Assembly: GCF_040675855.1 (NCBI RefSeq) | Contig: NZ_JBEGIK010000001.1 | Coordinates: 1,612,001 to 1,676,000, forward strand | Direction of reading: 5' to 3' | DNA length: 64,000 nt | Source of the DNA: Microbacterium sp. LWH3-1.2 | GTDB taxonomy: Bacteria > Actinomycetota > Actinomycetes > Actinomycetales > Microbacteriaceae | The notes under the pieces: generated by a model | What the model saw: only the letters and a program-made list of their open reading frames with translations | What the model was told of the DNA's origin: nothing | Databases searched by the model: none | Translations under genes and position numbers: made by a program | Shown here: positions 33,692 to 42,341 of the stretch, one piece after another | Numbering within the stretch: position 1 is the first letter of the stretch | Layout of the letters: each line of letters starts with the position of its first letter

Positions 33692-35145
33692 CCGCCCGGA
33701 TGCACGCGGCGGAACTCTTGGCACAGCCGGACCGGGTGATCGCGCAGCTGTTCCTTCCGGGCGAGGAATGGTCCGCCCACCATTCCCGCGCGGCCGAGAT
33801 CATCGCGCGCGTGATGGCGATACCTGACGAGCGGGCCGACGTGCTCGCGGCGGCGCTCACCCGCGACTTCGGTTCGCGGCATCCCGACATCCGCGGTCTG
33901 TTCCGGGACAACGCCGACGTCGTGAGTTCTCGTCTTGCCGATCCGGTCGACATCAGCGACGCTCGACGCCTGGTGCTCGGCGCCAGCTTCACGTCGGAGT
34001 ATGCGGTCGAGGGCGCGGCGCTGTGCAACCCCAGCGCCGTGGAGCACCCCGACCAGACGGGATTGGCGCCCGGACAGCTGCGCGTGGCCATCGCCCTCCG
34101 CTCCATCGGAGAGGGACATCGCTCCTCCATCGAATTCGCCGAGGCGATCATCGGCCCGGGCCTGTGCTGGACGTTCGCAGAGCGGCAGCTGCCGCTGTGG
34201 CGAGCGCGGATCGAAGAAGGGGACTGGAGCATCGTGCACTTCCGTGCTGCGCTGGAGGACGAGGGGATCATCAACGAGATCTCGCACAGCGTGCTGCAAG
34301 GGCTTCCCGAGCGGTTCACCGCGTCGGAGGTCGAGGCGTCGGTGGCCGCCCTGCCGAGCGCGCTGTCGAGGCGGGCGGACAGCGGTCGGCATATCGAGGC
34401 GTTGCGCGACCTGACGAATTCCGTCTATCGCGCGGTGTTCTCCCCAGAGACCGCCCTCAGCCAGCGGGTCCTCACCCCCGTGGCGGCAGAGGAACGGCAT
34501 GGAATGGAGGACGCGCGTTTCGTGCGATTCACCGACCTCGCCGGTGCCACTCACTACCGCGGGACGTACACCGCGTACGACGGTCGCGACATCGCACCGC
34601 GTCTGATCGTCACCCAGGATCTGCGCGAGTTCGAGATCCACCGGCTGACCGGAGACGCCGCTCAGGACAAGGGGATGGCGCTGTTCCCGCGCCCCGTGGG
34701 CGGCAGGTACCTCGCGCTGAGCCGAACCGGAGGCGAGAGCATCTCGCTCGCAGAGTCCGGCGACGGCGTGATCTGGGACCACGTCGGAAACGTCCATACC
34801 CCCGGGGAGCCCTGGGAGATCGTCCAGACCGGCAACTGCGGCCCGCCGCTCGAGACCCCGCAGGGGTGGGTCGTCCTGGTGCACGGCGTGGGTCCGATGC
34901 GACGGTACTCCCTGGGAGCATTGCTGCTCGACCTCGAGGATCCGACCATCGTCCTCGGACGGACGGCGAATCCGATCCTGCAGCCGTTCGACGAACGCCG
35001 CGACGGCTACGTGCCGAACGTCGTGTACTCGTGCGGCGGGCTCATCGTGGACGACGTGGTCTGGATCCCGATCGGCATCGCGGACTCCCGCATCGGAGTG
35101 TGCTCCATCGAGGTCGATGAGCTCCTCGCGCACCTGGTTCCGTAG
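33688..35145 (+). CDS. GH130 family glycosidase/mannoside phosphorylase-like protein
   Basis: A 485-residue protein. An N-terminal helical region (~1-160) precedes the five-bladed propeller of GH130. Signature blocks are ALRSIGEGHRSSIEF, GMEDARFVRFTD, YRGTYTAYDGRD, KGMALFPRPV and NCGPPLETPQGWVVLVHGVG. GH130 members are beta-mannoside phosphorylases or beta-1,2-mannosidases acting on manno-oligosaccharides. Its position as last gene of the coupled GT4/alpha-barrel unit suggests synthesis or turnover of a beta-mannoside. No signal peptide, so it acts in the cytosol. Confidence 0.85.
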   Translation: MTARMHAAELLAQPDRVIAQLFLPGEEWSAHHSRAAEIIARVMAIPDERADVLAAALTRDFGSRHPDIRGLFRDNADVVSSRLADPVDISDARRLVLGASFTSEYAVEGAALCNPSAVEHPDQTGLAPGQLRVAIALRSIGEGHRSSIEFAEAIIGPGLCWTFAERQLPLWRARIEEGDWSIVHFRAALEDEGIINEISHSVLQGLPERFTASEVEASVAALPSALSRRADSGRHIEALRDLTNSVYRAVFSPETALSQRVLTPVAAEERHGMEDARFVRFTDLAGATHYRGTYTAYDGRDIAPRLIVTQDLREFEIHRLTGDAAQDKGMALFPRPVGGRYLALSRTGGESISLAESGDGVIWDHVGNVHTPGEPWEIVQTGNCGPPLETPQGWVVLVHGVGPMRRYSLGALLLDLEDPTIVLGRTANPILQPFDERRDGYVPNVVYSCGGLIVDDVVWIPIGIADSRIGVCSIEVDELLAHLVP

Positions 35146-35290
35146 CCTTCCCACGCGGTGACCTGCCTGTGCGTTCGCCGTGCCCCCGGTGCGCGCGCGG
35201 GGTTACGGGGATACTCTGAGAGCAGATGGCCCGGACCCCGTCATTGATGCGACACGATCTGTGCGCGCTTCATGTGGCAGGGGGCATGAG

Positions 35291-36391
35291 ATGGCCGTCA
35301 TCCCTTCGGGATCGATCGCATCGTCGGTGCGATCCACGACGCCGAAGACGCCGAATCACTACACGGAGTTGTCGCAGCTGGTGACCGGAAGCGGTCTCAT
35401 GCGTCGTCGTTACGGCTATTACTGGACGAAGCTCGTCGCGGCCCCGATCGTGATCGCGGGCGTGATCACCGGTTTCATCCTCATCGGCGACACCTGGTGG
35501 CAGCTGGTGACGGCGGCCGTGCTGGCCGTCGTTCTCACGCAGGTTGCCATGCTCGGTCATGACGCTGCCCACCGGCAGATCTTCCGCTCGGGTCGGTGGA
35601 ACGACTGGACCACGCTGGTGATCGGTAATCTCCTCGTGGGAATGAGTTACGGCTGGTGGCAGCACAAACACACGCGGCATCATGCCAACCCGAACAAGAT
35701 CGGCAGCGATCCCGACATCGAACTGCCCGTCATCGCGTTCACTCCGGAGCAGGCGGACCGTCGGCGCGCGAGTCGCAGTGGACCACTGCGTTGGCTGATC
35801 GCGCACCAGGGGGTGTTGTTCTTCCCGATCCTGCTGCTGGAGGGCCTCTCGCTGCACGCATCGAGCGTGCGTCGTGTGTTCTCGCGGGAACCGTTGCGTC
35901 GCCGTCCGATCGAGATCGCGTTCCTCGCGGCGCGGATCATCGGGTTCCTCGTGCTCGTGTTCCTGGTGCTGTCGCCGGGGATCGCGTTCGCGTTCCTCGG
36001 GGTTCAGCTCGGTGTGTTCGGCGTCTACATGGGCATGGCGTTCGCTCCGAACCACAAGGGGATGCCGCTTGTCCCGGCCGACGTGAAGGTGGATTTCCTC
36101 CGTCGGCAGGTGCTGATGAGCCGGAATATCCGTGGCAACCGGCTGCTGGACACGGCAATGGGAGGGCTCAACTACCAGATCGAGCATCACCTGTTCCCCT
36201 CGATGCCCCGACCGCACCTCCGGCAGGCGTCGGGGATGATCAGCGCATTTTGCCGGGAGCATGGCGTGCCTTATACCCAGACGGGTCTCTGGCAGTCCTA
36301 CGGGATCGTCGTCCGCTACATCAACAGGGTGGGGCTCGGCGAGCGCGATCCCTTCGAGTGTCCGCTGCTCCAGCAGCGGCAGACCCTTTAG
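35291..36391 (+). CDS. Membrane fatty acid desaturase
   Basis: A 366-residue di-iron membrane desaturase. The three His boxes are complete: HDAAH, HKHTRHH and, near the C-terminus, NYQIEHHLFP. Hydrophobic segments lie at ~45-85, ~175-195 and ~210-255. This is the acyl-lipid/acyl-CoA desaturase type common in actinomycetes (DesA3-like), which introduces cis double bonds and keeps membranes fluid. The ATG at 35291 follows AGGGGG by 7 bases; longer in-frame starts lack homology. It stands between the glycan cluster and two GAF-ANTAR genes. Confidence 0.9.
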   Translation: MAVIPSGSIASSVRSTTPKTPNHYTELSQLVTGSGLMRRRYGYYWTKLVAAPIVIAGVITGFILIGDTWWQLVTAAVLAVVLTQVAMLGHDAAHRQIFRSGRWNDWTTLVIGNLLVGMSYGWWQHKHTRHHANPNKIGSDPDIELPVIAFTPEQADRRRASRSGPLRWLIAHQGVLFFPILLLEGLSLHASSVRRVFSREPLRRRPIEIAFLAARIIGFLVLVFLVLSPGIAFAFLGVQLGVFGVYMGMAFAPNHKGMPLVPADVKVDFLRRQVLMSRNIRGNRLLDTAMGGLNYQIEHHLFPSMPRPHLRQASGMISAFCREHGVPYTQTGLWQSYGIVVRYINRVGLGERDPFECPLLQQRQTL

Positions 36392-36423
36392 CCGGACCGG
36401 CAACCGGCGCAGCTCCGGCGTGG

Positions 36424-37137
36424 TCAGAGGACCAGTCGCCCGGCGATGACGTCGGCCGCGACGACACCGATGCGGGTCTGGGTGGAGCGGGCGCGGCTCC
36501 GGATCCGCGCGAACGCCTCGTCCATGTCGATGTTCTGTCGCTGGGCGAGGTATCCCTTGGCCTGCTCGATCACCACCCGGCTGTCGAGCGCGCGCTGGAG
36601 CTGAGCCTGGGTGAGCTCCGACTCCTCTGCCAGGCGCTGCTGCAGGATGCTGATGGTGGCGATGTCAGCCAGGGCCTGCGCCGCGGCGGCATCTGCTGCG
36701 TTGAGCGCTCCCGGTTCCTCCCGCAACAGGTTCAGCGATCCCAGCGTCGAGTCCCGCAGTCGCAGCGGAATGGCGTGAATCGACAGGAACCCGGAGGCGC
36801 GGGCATCGGCCGCGAACGCCGGCCAACGGTCCGCGATCTGGTCGATGTCGTCCACCGAGACGACTTCGCCGGTCGTCGCCGCCTCCACGCAGGGGCCGGC
36901 ACCGACTCTCAGCTGCATCAGCTCGACGAGTTCGCTTCGCTCGCTGGTGGAGACGATCACCTCGAGCTGATTCGACGGGCTCAGCAGAAGGATGCCGGCC
37001 GCGGACGCGTCGAACAGCGAGATGCAGTCGTCGACGAGTCGCTGGAGAAGGTCGACGACATCGAAGTCGTCGACGAGAGAGTCCGCCAGCGTGACGAAGG
37101 TTCCCAGCAGCTGATGCTCACGGGTCGGCACCGTCAT
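36424..37137 (-). CDS. GAF-ANTAR transcription antiterminator-type regulator
   Basis: A 237-residue protein. The GAF domain spans ~15-160 (DASAAGILLLSPSNQLEVIVSTSERSELVELMQ, GAGPCVEAATTGEVVSVDDID). The ANTAR RNA-binding domain is at ~165-235 (LQRALDSRVVIEQAKGYLAQRQNIDMDEAF, then RIRSRARS). ANTAR proteins bind paired hairpins in nascent RNA to prevent termination. TAGGAT ends 6 bases before the ATG, so the gene is leaderless. It is followed upstream by a second protein of the same type on the same strand. Confidence 0.9.
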   Translation of the reverse strand: MTVPTREHQLLGTFVTLADSLVDDFDVVDLLQRLVDDCISLFDASAAGILLLSPSNQLEVIVSTSERSELVELMQLRVGAGPCVEAATTGEVVSVDDIDQIADRWPAFAADARASGFLSIHAIPLRLRDSTLGSLNLLREEPGALNAADAAAAQALADIATISILQQRLAEESELTQAQLQRALDSRVVIEQAKGYLAQRQNIDMDEAFARIRSRARSTQTRIGVVAADVIAGRLVL

Positions 37138-37161
37138 GCCGTCATCCTAGGCGGTGTCCTG

Positions 37162-37866
37162 TCACGGGCCGAGGTCCAGGCTGCGGGCGATCACCGCGGC
37201 GGCGACGTCGCGCACGGGGCGGCCCGTCGCGTAGGCGTGCCCGCGCAGGAGCATGAGGGCGTCGTCCACGTCGATTCCGTTCCTGGCCGCGACCATGCCC
37301 GTCGCCTGGTGCACCTCCCGCCGCGAGTACGGCTCGTCGGCCGTTTCATCATCGGTCACATCGAGGCGGCCCAACGCTCGGCGCAGGAGCGTGCCGGAGA
37401 CGATCACCGCGAGCTTGCTCAGCCCGGTGATGTCGGCGACGGACAACTCGCGGGCGGCGGTCGAATAGAGAGCGATCGACCCGATGCCCACCGTCCCGAC
37501 GAACAGCGGGAAGGCGTAGAGCGACCCCAGATCGAGCTCTCGGAGGGCCGCCCACGCGCCCGGCCACAGCGCTCCGCCGTCGACCTGGAGATCGGCTGCC
37601 GCGACCGGGCGCCGGGTACGCAGGGCCTCCCACGACGGACCCTCACCCAAGTCGATCTGGATCTCGTCGATCCGGGCTCCGAGCGTGGTGCTGGCACACA
37701 CCGTCTGCGATCCCATCGGCGAACCGAGGGTGGAGATCACCGCGCCCGCCATCGCGACGGCCGCTCGCAGCGGCGAGCACAGATCATCGCTTCCCACCGC
37801 GGTGAGCGCGGCGGCGGCGAGCGAGAACGCATCGCCTTCTGGCTCCTTGCCGGCTGTCATCGACAT
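37162..37866 (-). CDS. GAF-ANTAR regulator (second copy)
   Basis: A 234-residue paralogue of its neighbour. The GAF domain is at ~15-150 (GSQTVCASTTLGARIDEIQIDLGEGPSWEALR). The ANTAR domain is at ~165-228 (REVHQATGMVAARNGIDVDDALMLLRGHAYATGRPVRDVAAAVI), with the expected short helices but a variant first helix. A GGGGAG ribosome site lies 2-3 bases upstream of the ATG. Two tandem GAF-ANTAR genes are common in this family; target hairpins were not located in this window. Confidence 0.9.
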   Translation of the reverse strand: MSMTAGKEPEGDAFSLAAAALTAVGSDDLCSPLRAAVAMAGAVISTLGSPMGSQTVCASTTLGARIDEIQIDLGEGPSWEALRTRRPVAAADLQVDGGALWPGAWAALRELDLGSLYAFPLFVGTVGIGSIALYSTAARELSVADITGLSKLAVIVSGTLLRRALGRLDVTDDETADEPYSRREVHQATGMVAARNGIDVDDALMLLRGHAYATGRPVRDVAAAVIARSLDLGP

Positions 37867-37998
37867 CGCTCCCCGCCGTTCGCATCGGAATGAGCGGGCG
37901 CTGGGTCCGGGTGCCCTTGCCGCGATCGTACACCGCTGCCTACAAGGCCCCGGGTGGTGATCTGTTCTTCGTCGGCAATGGCGCGTACCGTGACGAAC

Positions 37999-38163
37999 AT
38001 GTGGACAGTTCTTCTCATCTTGCTGGTGATATGGGTCGTGCTGTCGATCGTAGGGTTCGCGTTCGAGGGCTTGTTCTGGCTGGCCATCATCGGAATCGTG
38101 CTTTTCGTCGGCACCCTCATCTTCGGGATCATCCGCCAGCGGGCCCGGCGCACCAAGGCGTAG
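37999..38163 (+). CDS. Small two-helix membrane protein
   Basis: A 54-residue protein with two hydrophobic segments (WTVLLILLVIWVVLSIVGF and FWLAIIGIVLFVGTLIFGI) and an Arg/Lys tail. It resembles the small lmo0937/DUF5670-type membrane proteins. TACCGT ends 7 bases before the ATG, supporting a leaderless start at 37999 over a longer frame from 37954. It is divergent from the second GAF-ANTAR gene. Function unknown. Confidence 0.65.
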   Translation: MWTVLLILLVIWVVLSIVGFAFEGLFWLAIIGIVLFVGTLIFGIIRQRARRTKA

Positions 38164-38196
38164 TGCGCAACGCCCGGTTGGCGGGCGAGGATCAGA

Positions 38197-38568
38197 TCAC
38201 GGGGCGACGCTTCGGACCCGCAGCGCGCCCGGCCGGACGGTGATCCGCACCCGAGTGACGTGACGGAAGCTGTCGCCATCGAGTTCGACGACGTGGGGAG
38301 CTTCGAAGTGCCCTTCCAATGGTCGGCCTCGGACATAGGCGAGCGCGTGAAGATCAGGGGCTCGTGAGAGCCGCCGCCGCGTCAGCGGGGAGCGGCGAGC
38401 AGCGTATTGAAGCGTGAGGCGGGTCCCGATCTGCGCCCAACCGAAACTGCCGCTCGGACGCATGATGACGACGTCCAAGCACTCGTCGTCGATCACCGCG
38501 GCAGGGATCAGAAACAGGTCGGCGCCAGGCGCCGAGGGCACTCGTTCGGGGGTCCGCCAGCTAGACAT
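38197..38568 (-). pseudogene. Diacylglycerol/lipid kinase (YegS/DagK-like), C-terminal remnant
   Basis: The frame reads IPAAVIDDECLDVVIMRPSGSFGWAQIG, then PDLHALAYVRGRPLEGHFEAPHVVELDGDS and VRITVRPGALRVRS. These are the last blocks of lipid kinases of the YegS type, where the EAPHVVELDGD block normally shapes the lipid/metal site. The catalytic N-terminal half (GGDGT motif) is missing, so ~120 of ~300 residues remain. It lies at the border of an accessory stretch with mixed gene content, and upstream sequence has no matching frame. Non-functional remnant. Confidence 0.6.
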
Positions 38569-38655
38569 GTTGCGAAGCTCGCGCTCGACCGAGCCTGTAT
38601 GCGGGTGACCAAGGCGATCCGCCCGCTAGTCGCGCGGTTCGCCCCCGCGGCGGTG

Positions 38656-38919
38656 CTACTCGCGGGCGCTATCGCTTACGAGACGCCCCGCGTAGTCGTT
38701 TCTGGCTAGATGCGCGTATCGCTCGTCGAGCTGCTCGATGAGGGCCACACACGTGCTGATTGAAACTGCCAGCATTTGAGTGCTGGGCGTGATCTCGAAC
38801 GACGCAACTCCGTCGGTGAAATCGTTCATCTGGCGAACATCGCTCAGCGCCCGCATCACCTGCTCACTGCCATGGAGGAACGCACTGCTCGCCTTCCAAA
38901 CGACCAGTGGCGACGGCAA
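38656..38919 (-). CDS. Hypothetical protein or fragment
   Basis: An 87-codon frame with a protein-like composition (AFLHGSEQVMRALSDVRQMNDF, then QMLAVSISTCVALIEQLDERYAHLA). It starts at TTG without a ribosome site, so it may be the end of a broken gene. No family was recognised. Base composition drops slightly here, as in the following accessory genes. Confidence 0.33.
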   Translation of the reverse strand: MPSPLVVWKASSAFLHGSEQVMRALSDVRQMNDFTDGVASFEITPSTQMLAVSISTCVALIEQLDERYAHLARNDYAGRLVSDSARE

Positions 38920-39088
38920 CTCGTTGGTACCGGGCTCGCGAGACTTGGATGGCGCGAACGCCGAGCTCCATTTGCTCGTCTGTCTCCTGCCTGTCGTGTT
39001 TGCCGATCACTCCTGGATCTTATGGTTCGTGTTCACGGCTCACCGCGCGCGAGTCCGCAAGCCGGTCCTTCGGCGAGCGGTCGCGCTG

Positions 39089-39493
39089 CTACTCGGCGAT
39101 GCCCGCGACTGCCTCGATCTCTACGAGCTGGTTCTCGAAGCCGAGTGCGGCGACGCCGAACAATGTGCTCGGCACTTCATGGCCGGCGAAGGCATCTCGC
39201 ACGACGGCCCACACCATCCCGAGATCGTCGTTCTTAGAGGATGCGACGAGCACGCGAGTGTACGCAATGTCGGAGATCGTGGCGCCCGCGGCGTCCAATG
39301 CGACCAACATGTTCTCGATGCACTTCGTCGCCTGACCGGCGAAGTCGCCGACCGGCACGATCGTGCCGTCAGCGTCAAGCGGGCATGCGCCCGCGAGGTG
39401 AACGACGCTGGCCCGAGCCGGGATGACGGAGGCGTATGCATAGCCGGGAGTCGCAGCCAAGTCATTCGATCGGATCAATGTCACGTTGGGCAC
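39089..39493 (-). CDS. RidA/YjgF family protein
   Basis: A 134-residue RidA fold. VVHLAGACPLDADGTIVPVGDFAGQATKCIENMLVALDAAGATISDIAYTRVLV is the signature, with the FAGQATKCIENM helix typical of enamine/imine deaminases. The conserved Arg of true RidA near the C-terminal strand appears replaced (STLFGVAALGFENQLVEIEAVA), so it may belong to a non-canonical subgroup. The GTG start at 39493 fits. It clears reactive imines in the cytosol if active. A stand-alone gene in mixed-orientation accessory DNA. Confidence 0.82.
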   Translation of the reverse strand: MPNVTLIRSNDLAATPGYAYASVIPARASVVHLAGACPLDADGTIVPVGDFAGQATKCIENMLVALDAAGATISDIAYTRVLVASSKNDDLGMVWAVVRDAFAGHEVPSTLFGVAALGFENQLVEIEAVAGIAE

Positions 39494-39528
39494 GAAATGA
39501 CCTTACTCAGTGCGCGACGTGGGGTGCG

Positions 39529-39939
39529 CTATCGGGCGGCGGAGAGACTCTCGCGGACTCGCGCGATTGCGGTCGTCCAGTCGTCGGATCCGCCGTCACT
39601 CCACAGCGCAGCGAGCTCGCCTTGCGGCGATGCAGCGATGTCGAGTGCGCTCAGGGCGACCGACACGATGCCGTGTGGCGGATCCGGAAGGCGCTTCACG
39701 AACGCGGTGACGCTCTCCGTATAGACGTCGGACTGAGTGGGGCTGCCGCTGGCGTGCGCGACGACCTCGGCCGCTGCGATCGCGATACTCGCTACATCCG
39801 CGTCGATCGTTGCCGGTTCCTCTTCGAGGACACCAGTGAACGCGTCAAGGACAAGATCCCAATTCTCTGCCTCGTCCAGTTCCCAGGCCCAGTCGGCCGC
39901 GGTGTCGTTGCCGAACGGCTCTGCACTCCATGCACCCAT
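39529..39939 (-). CDS. DUF4259 family protein
   Basis: A 136-residue protein opening MGAWSAEPFGNDTAADWAWEL, the hallmark of DUF4259, followed by helical repeats. Family members occur as single genes and near toxin-immunity loci, but the function is unknown. TACTGT (39951-39946 on the minus strand) ends exactly 6 bases before the ATG, so it is leaderless and likely expressed. RidA lies 36 bp downstream on the same strand. Confidence 0.8.
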   Translation of the reverse strand: MGAWSAEPFGNDTAADWAWELDEAENWDLVLDAFTGVLEEEPATIDADVASIAIAAAEVVAHASGSPTQSDVYTESVTAFVKRLPDPPHGIVSVALSALDIAASPQGELAALWSDGGSDDWTTAIARVRESLSAAR

Positions 39940-40104
39940 GGGGGCACAGTAGCGCCCCGCAGGCGGCGCGCGATGACTGCTGTGGACAACGTCATGAACC
40001 GCTCACTCAAGAGCCATGAACCGCTAACTCAAGTGCGGAGAACGGTCCTACCGGGGATGTGCGAGCCCGGTCGGCTCTGGCCGTTCCCTTGACATGATCG
40101 GCGG

Positions 40105-40353
40105 GTGGAGGAAACGGGATCGCCCTGGGCAGCACTCGTTGTAGGACTGGTGTTCTGCGCTGTCGGTGTCACTGGACTCGTCTTCATCCATCCGATCACG
40201 CGCGTCATGCATAACGCCGGAGCGGGACTCTTCGGCCCCCGGATCGCGGATTCCATGTACACCGGGCGCAATATGCGTTGGGCATTCGTGCCGGCAGTAG
40301 TTGTCGGCGTGATCATGGTCGTGGTCCAAGTTGCCCGCCTGGCGAGTGGGTAA
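40105..40353 (+). CDS. Small membrane protein
   Basis: An 82-residue protein with two hydrophobic helices (PWAALVVGLVFCAVGVTGLVF and WAFVPAVVVGVIMVVVQVA) separated by a short hydrophilic loop. CATGAT ends 6 bases before the GTG at 40105, a leaderless start. No family was recognised with certainty. It stands alone in the accessory region. Confidence 0.6.
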   Translation: MEETGSPWAALVVGLVFCAVGVTGLVFIHPITRVMHNAGAGLFGPRIADSMYTGRNMRWAFVPAVVVGVIMVVVQVARLASG

Positions 40354-40453
40354 GTCTCCGGTTCCCGCCGACGAGTCGGCCGATCGCGGTGTCCGCGAGC
40401 CGGTCCGCCTGCGCGCGCGTCGAGCCGGAATGCGTTCGGTAAGCCGCTGGGTG

Positions 40454-40729
40454 TTATGCGATACCTTCGGCAACCTTGCCGGAGTTAACCATGTCATTCA
40501 CGGCAGCGTCGAGCGCGTCAGTTTGCACGACGTCGTAGAACGAGAAGCGGGAGTCGAGTCCCGGTCTCAGCAAGAAGTCCAACCCTGTGTTGACGAACAA
40601 CTCGCTACTGACCTTGCCGTAGGAGCGAGGGTCGTCCGACGTGAACTTGAGGGTGCGGTGTTTTCGCCTTCCGATGACCTGTACGCGCGGGTTCTTGTCG
40701 GCGAGGTTGCTCGTCGTCGATGATTCCAC
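40454..40729 (-). CDS. Hypothetical protein (weak)
   Basis: A 91-codon frame with a plausible soluble-protein composition (VQVIGRRKHRTLKF, SSELFVNTGLDFLLRPGLDSRFSFYDVV). The start is a GTG without a ribosome site. It partly opposes the next gene's longer frame. No family recognised; it could be a remnant. Confidence 0.33.
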   Translation of the reverse strand: MESSTTSNLADKNPRVQVIGRRKHRTLKFTSDDPRSYGKVSSELFVNTGLDFLLRPGLDSRFSFYDVVQTDALDAAVNDMVNSGKVAEGIA

Positions 40730-40802
40730 TCGCGGCCGCGGCTTGATCTGGCTGGTCGGGGGCGACTACAACTCGCCGCCGCACTCGCCTCGCGAGTGGC
40801 AA

Positions 40803-41147
40803 ATGCGCGCGGAGATGCAAGACCGCCTGCTCGCACACCGAAGCCGCAGGAGACTGCCGCTTACCCTCCCGGACGGACGGCGGGTCATCCGTCTCTTTCC
40901 GGATTGGGGGCGGGAGTGGCCGTTCTGGGAATCCTTCAGTGAGGAATACGCACTCGACGCTGACGACCTGCCGCTGAGCAATGACCTAATCGGCGATCTC
41001 TATGCCTGGAACGCCGCTTGGCAGGCGAGAGCGGAAACCGATCCTGTGCCAGATGGGTGGATCGATCACGGACGACACCTCCACGCGCGGATGCAGGCAG
41101 AGCTCGACGCAATCGCCGAAGTGCGACCGGACTTCGAATCACCCTGA
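40803..41147 (+). CDS. Hypothetical protein
   Basis: A 114-residue soluble protein. The recognisable part is RVIRLFPDWGREWPFWES and SNDLIGDLYAWNAAWQAR, with DHGRHLHARMQAELDAIAE at the end; Trp-rich and acidic, of a type seen as single hypothetical genes in actinomycetes. The start is uncertain: ATG 40803 is used, but the open frame extends upstream to 40641 with further protein-like residues (WLVGGDYNSPPHSP). Function unknown. Confidence 0.5.
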   Translation: MRAEMQDRLLAHRSRRRLPLTLPDGRRVIRLFPDWGREWPFWESFSEEYALDADDLPLSNDLIGDLYAWNAAWQARAETDPVPDGWIDHGRHLHARMQAELDAIAEVRPDFESP

Positions 41148-41417
41148 GGCGACCGCCCCAGCAGGGAGCGGATGCCGGTCCTCCTGAGCGCGTCGAACGT
41201 GTGCGGGACCGCCGAGGTGCGTCCAGCGTCGATGCGGCGCTCCGCGACATCGACCACCGGAGGGTCCACTTGCTCGGGCAATGCGAACGCTCGCTCGATT
41301 ACGCGCCCTGGCCGGGCAGGTTGCTAGCGTCACTTCAGTTTCGATGTCACGAGTACGCCGGTTGCGACAGCGCACCGCGGCGCGGCGCCTAAGGGTGCGC
41401 GCAGTCTTGCTGTCGGG

Positions 41418-42012
41418 GTGATCCTCTGCAGCGGAGTGGTCGCGCTCTTCCTCGGTTCCACGGCGCTCTGGCTCGTTCGTGAGCTACTACACATCAGGTG
41501 CAGCATGGGACAGCCCGGCTCGGAGGGCGCCGACACCTGTACATGCATCGACAGTGTGGGTTATCTCGGTGTCGCGGTCGTGCTCGGCGCGATGTGGCTT
41601 CTCGCGGTCCTCCTCGGGTCCCTGACCGCCGGCCTGGTCCGTCGCGAGCGAGCGGCACGCCTCGTTCTCATAGTTCTGGCGGCCCTGTCGGCCGGATGGA
41701 TCCTCAGCTTCAGTCGCTACGGGTCCGCTGAGTTCGTCGACGACATCTACGCGACCGATGCCGGGCGAGCAGTACTGGCTGCACGCGGTCGGACCGGCCG
41801 CCGTCGCCATCGGCGTCAGCCTCACGGTCGCCATGGTCGCCCTCTTCCTCCGCGGCCGTCTCGCAGCGATCCTTTCATTCGCCGCTGCGTTCGGACTCGT
41901 CCTCGCGACCCTCCTGCAGCCAGGGCTAAGCATCAACACATTGCCCGCCGCCGGACTACTCGCCGCAGCGGCCATCCGCGCGGGGGCATCAGCACTGCCA
42001 CGGCAGCCTTGA
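41418..42012 (+). pseudogene. Membrane protein gene with a frameshift
   Basis: From GTG 41418 the frame gives three hydrophobic helices and ends the good part at FVDDIYATDAG (about 41760). The continuation, QYWLHAVGPAAVAIGVSLTVAMVALFL and two more helices, is in the next frame to 42012. Together they would be a ~197-residue, five- to six-helix protein. One indel near 41760 breaks it. Sequencing error or real decay cannot be told apart. No family recognised. Confidence 0.5.
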
Positions 42013-42046
42013 TCGACGTCCGTGCGCCGGTCCTTCTGCGCACGCG

Positions 42047-42274
42047 TTACGGCTCTTCGGCGTTCCCGACAGCTTCGATCCAGTCCACGGCCTCGTCGGA
42101 GAGGAAGAAGCCGTCGGGTCCTTCTTCGCCGACCCACCAAGCGTTCGACGTTACGATCCCGCCGGCTGCAACAACCCGGCTGAGCACCTCGGTGGGCAGC
42201 GCCTCGCCGTTGTGCGTGATCAGCCAGTCCCTGGTCGCCGCGTCCAACGACGGCCACCATTCGATGCTCTCCAC
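42047..42274 (-). CDS. Hypothetical small protein
   Basis: A 75-residue Trp-rich acidic protein: WWPSLDAATRDWLITHNGEALP and WWVGEEGPDGFFLSDEAVDWIEAV. The GTG start at 42274 is uncertain. Small acidic single-domain proteins of this kind are frequent in immunity-gene-rich accessory DNA, but no toxin is adjacent. Function unknown. Confidence 0.55.
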   Translation of the reverse strand: MESIEWWPSLDAATRDWLITHNGEALPTEVLSRVVAAGGIVTSNAWWVGEEGPDGFFLSDEAVDWIEAVGNAEEP

Positions 42275-42341
42275 AGACGTAGGGTCTCATCCCGACACTG
42301 CCGACATAAGGGGGTCCGCTAGCGACCGGGTACCGGGTTTG

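Noticed and set aside
35656..37893. 745-codon plus-strand frame over the desaturase and GAF-ANTAR genes
   Set aside because: It covers three genes with clear domains in other frames and has low-complexity Arg/Gly/Asp composition.
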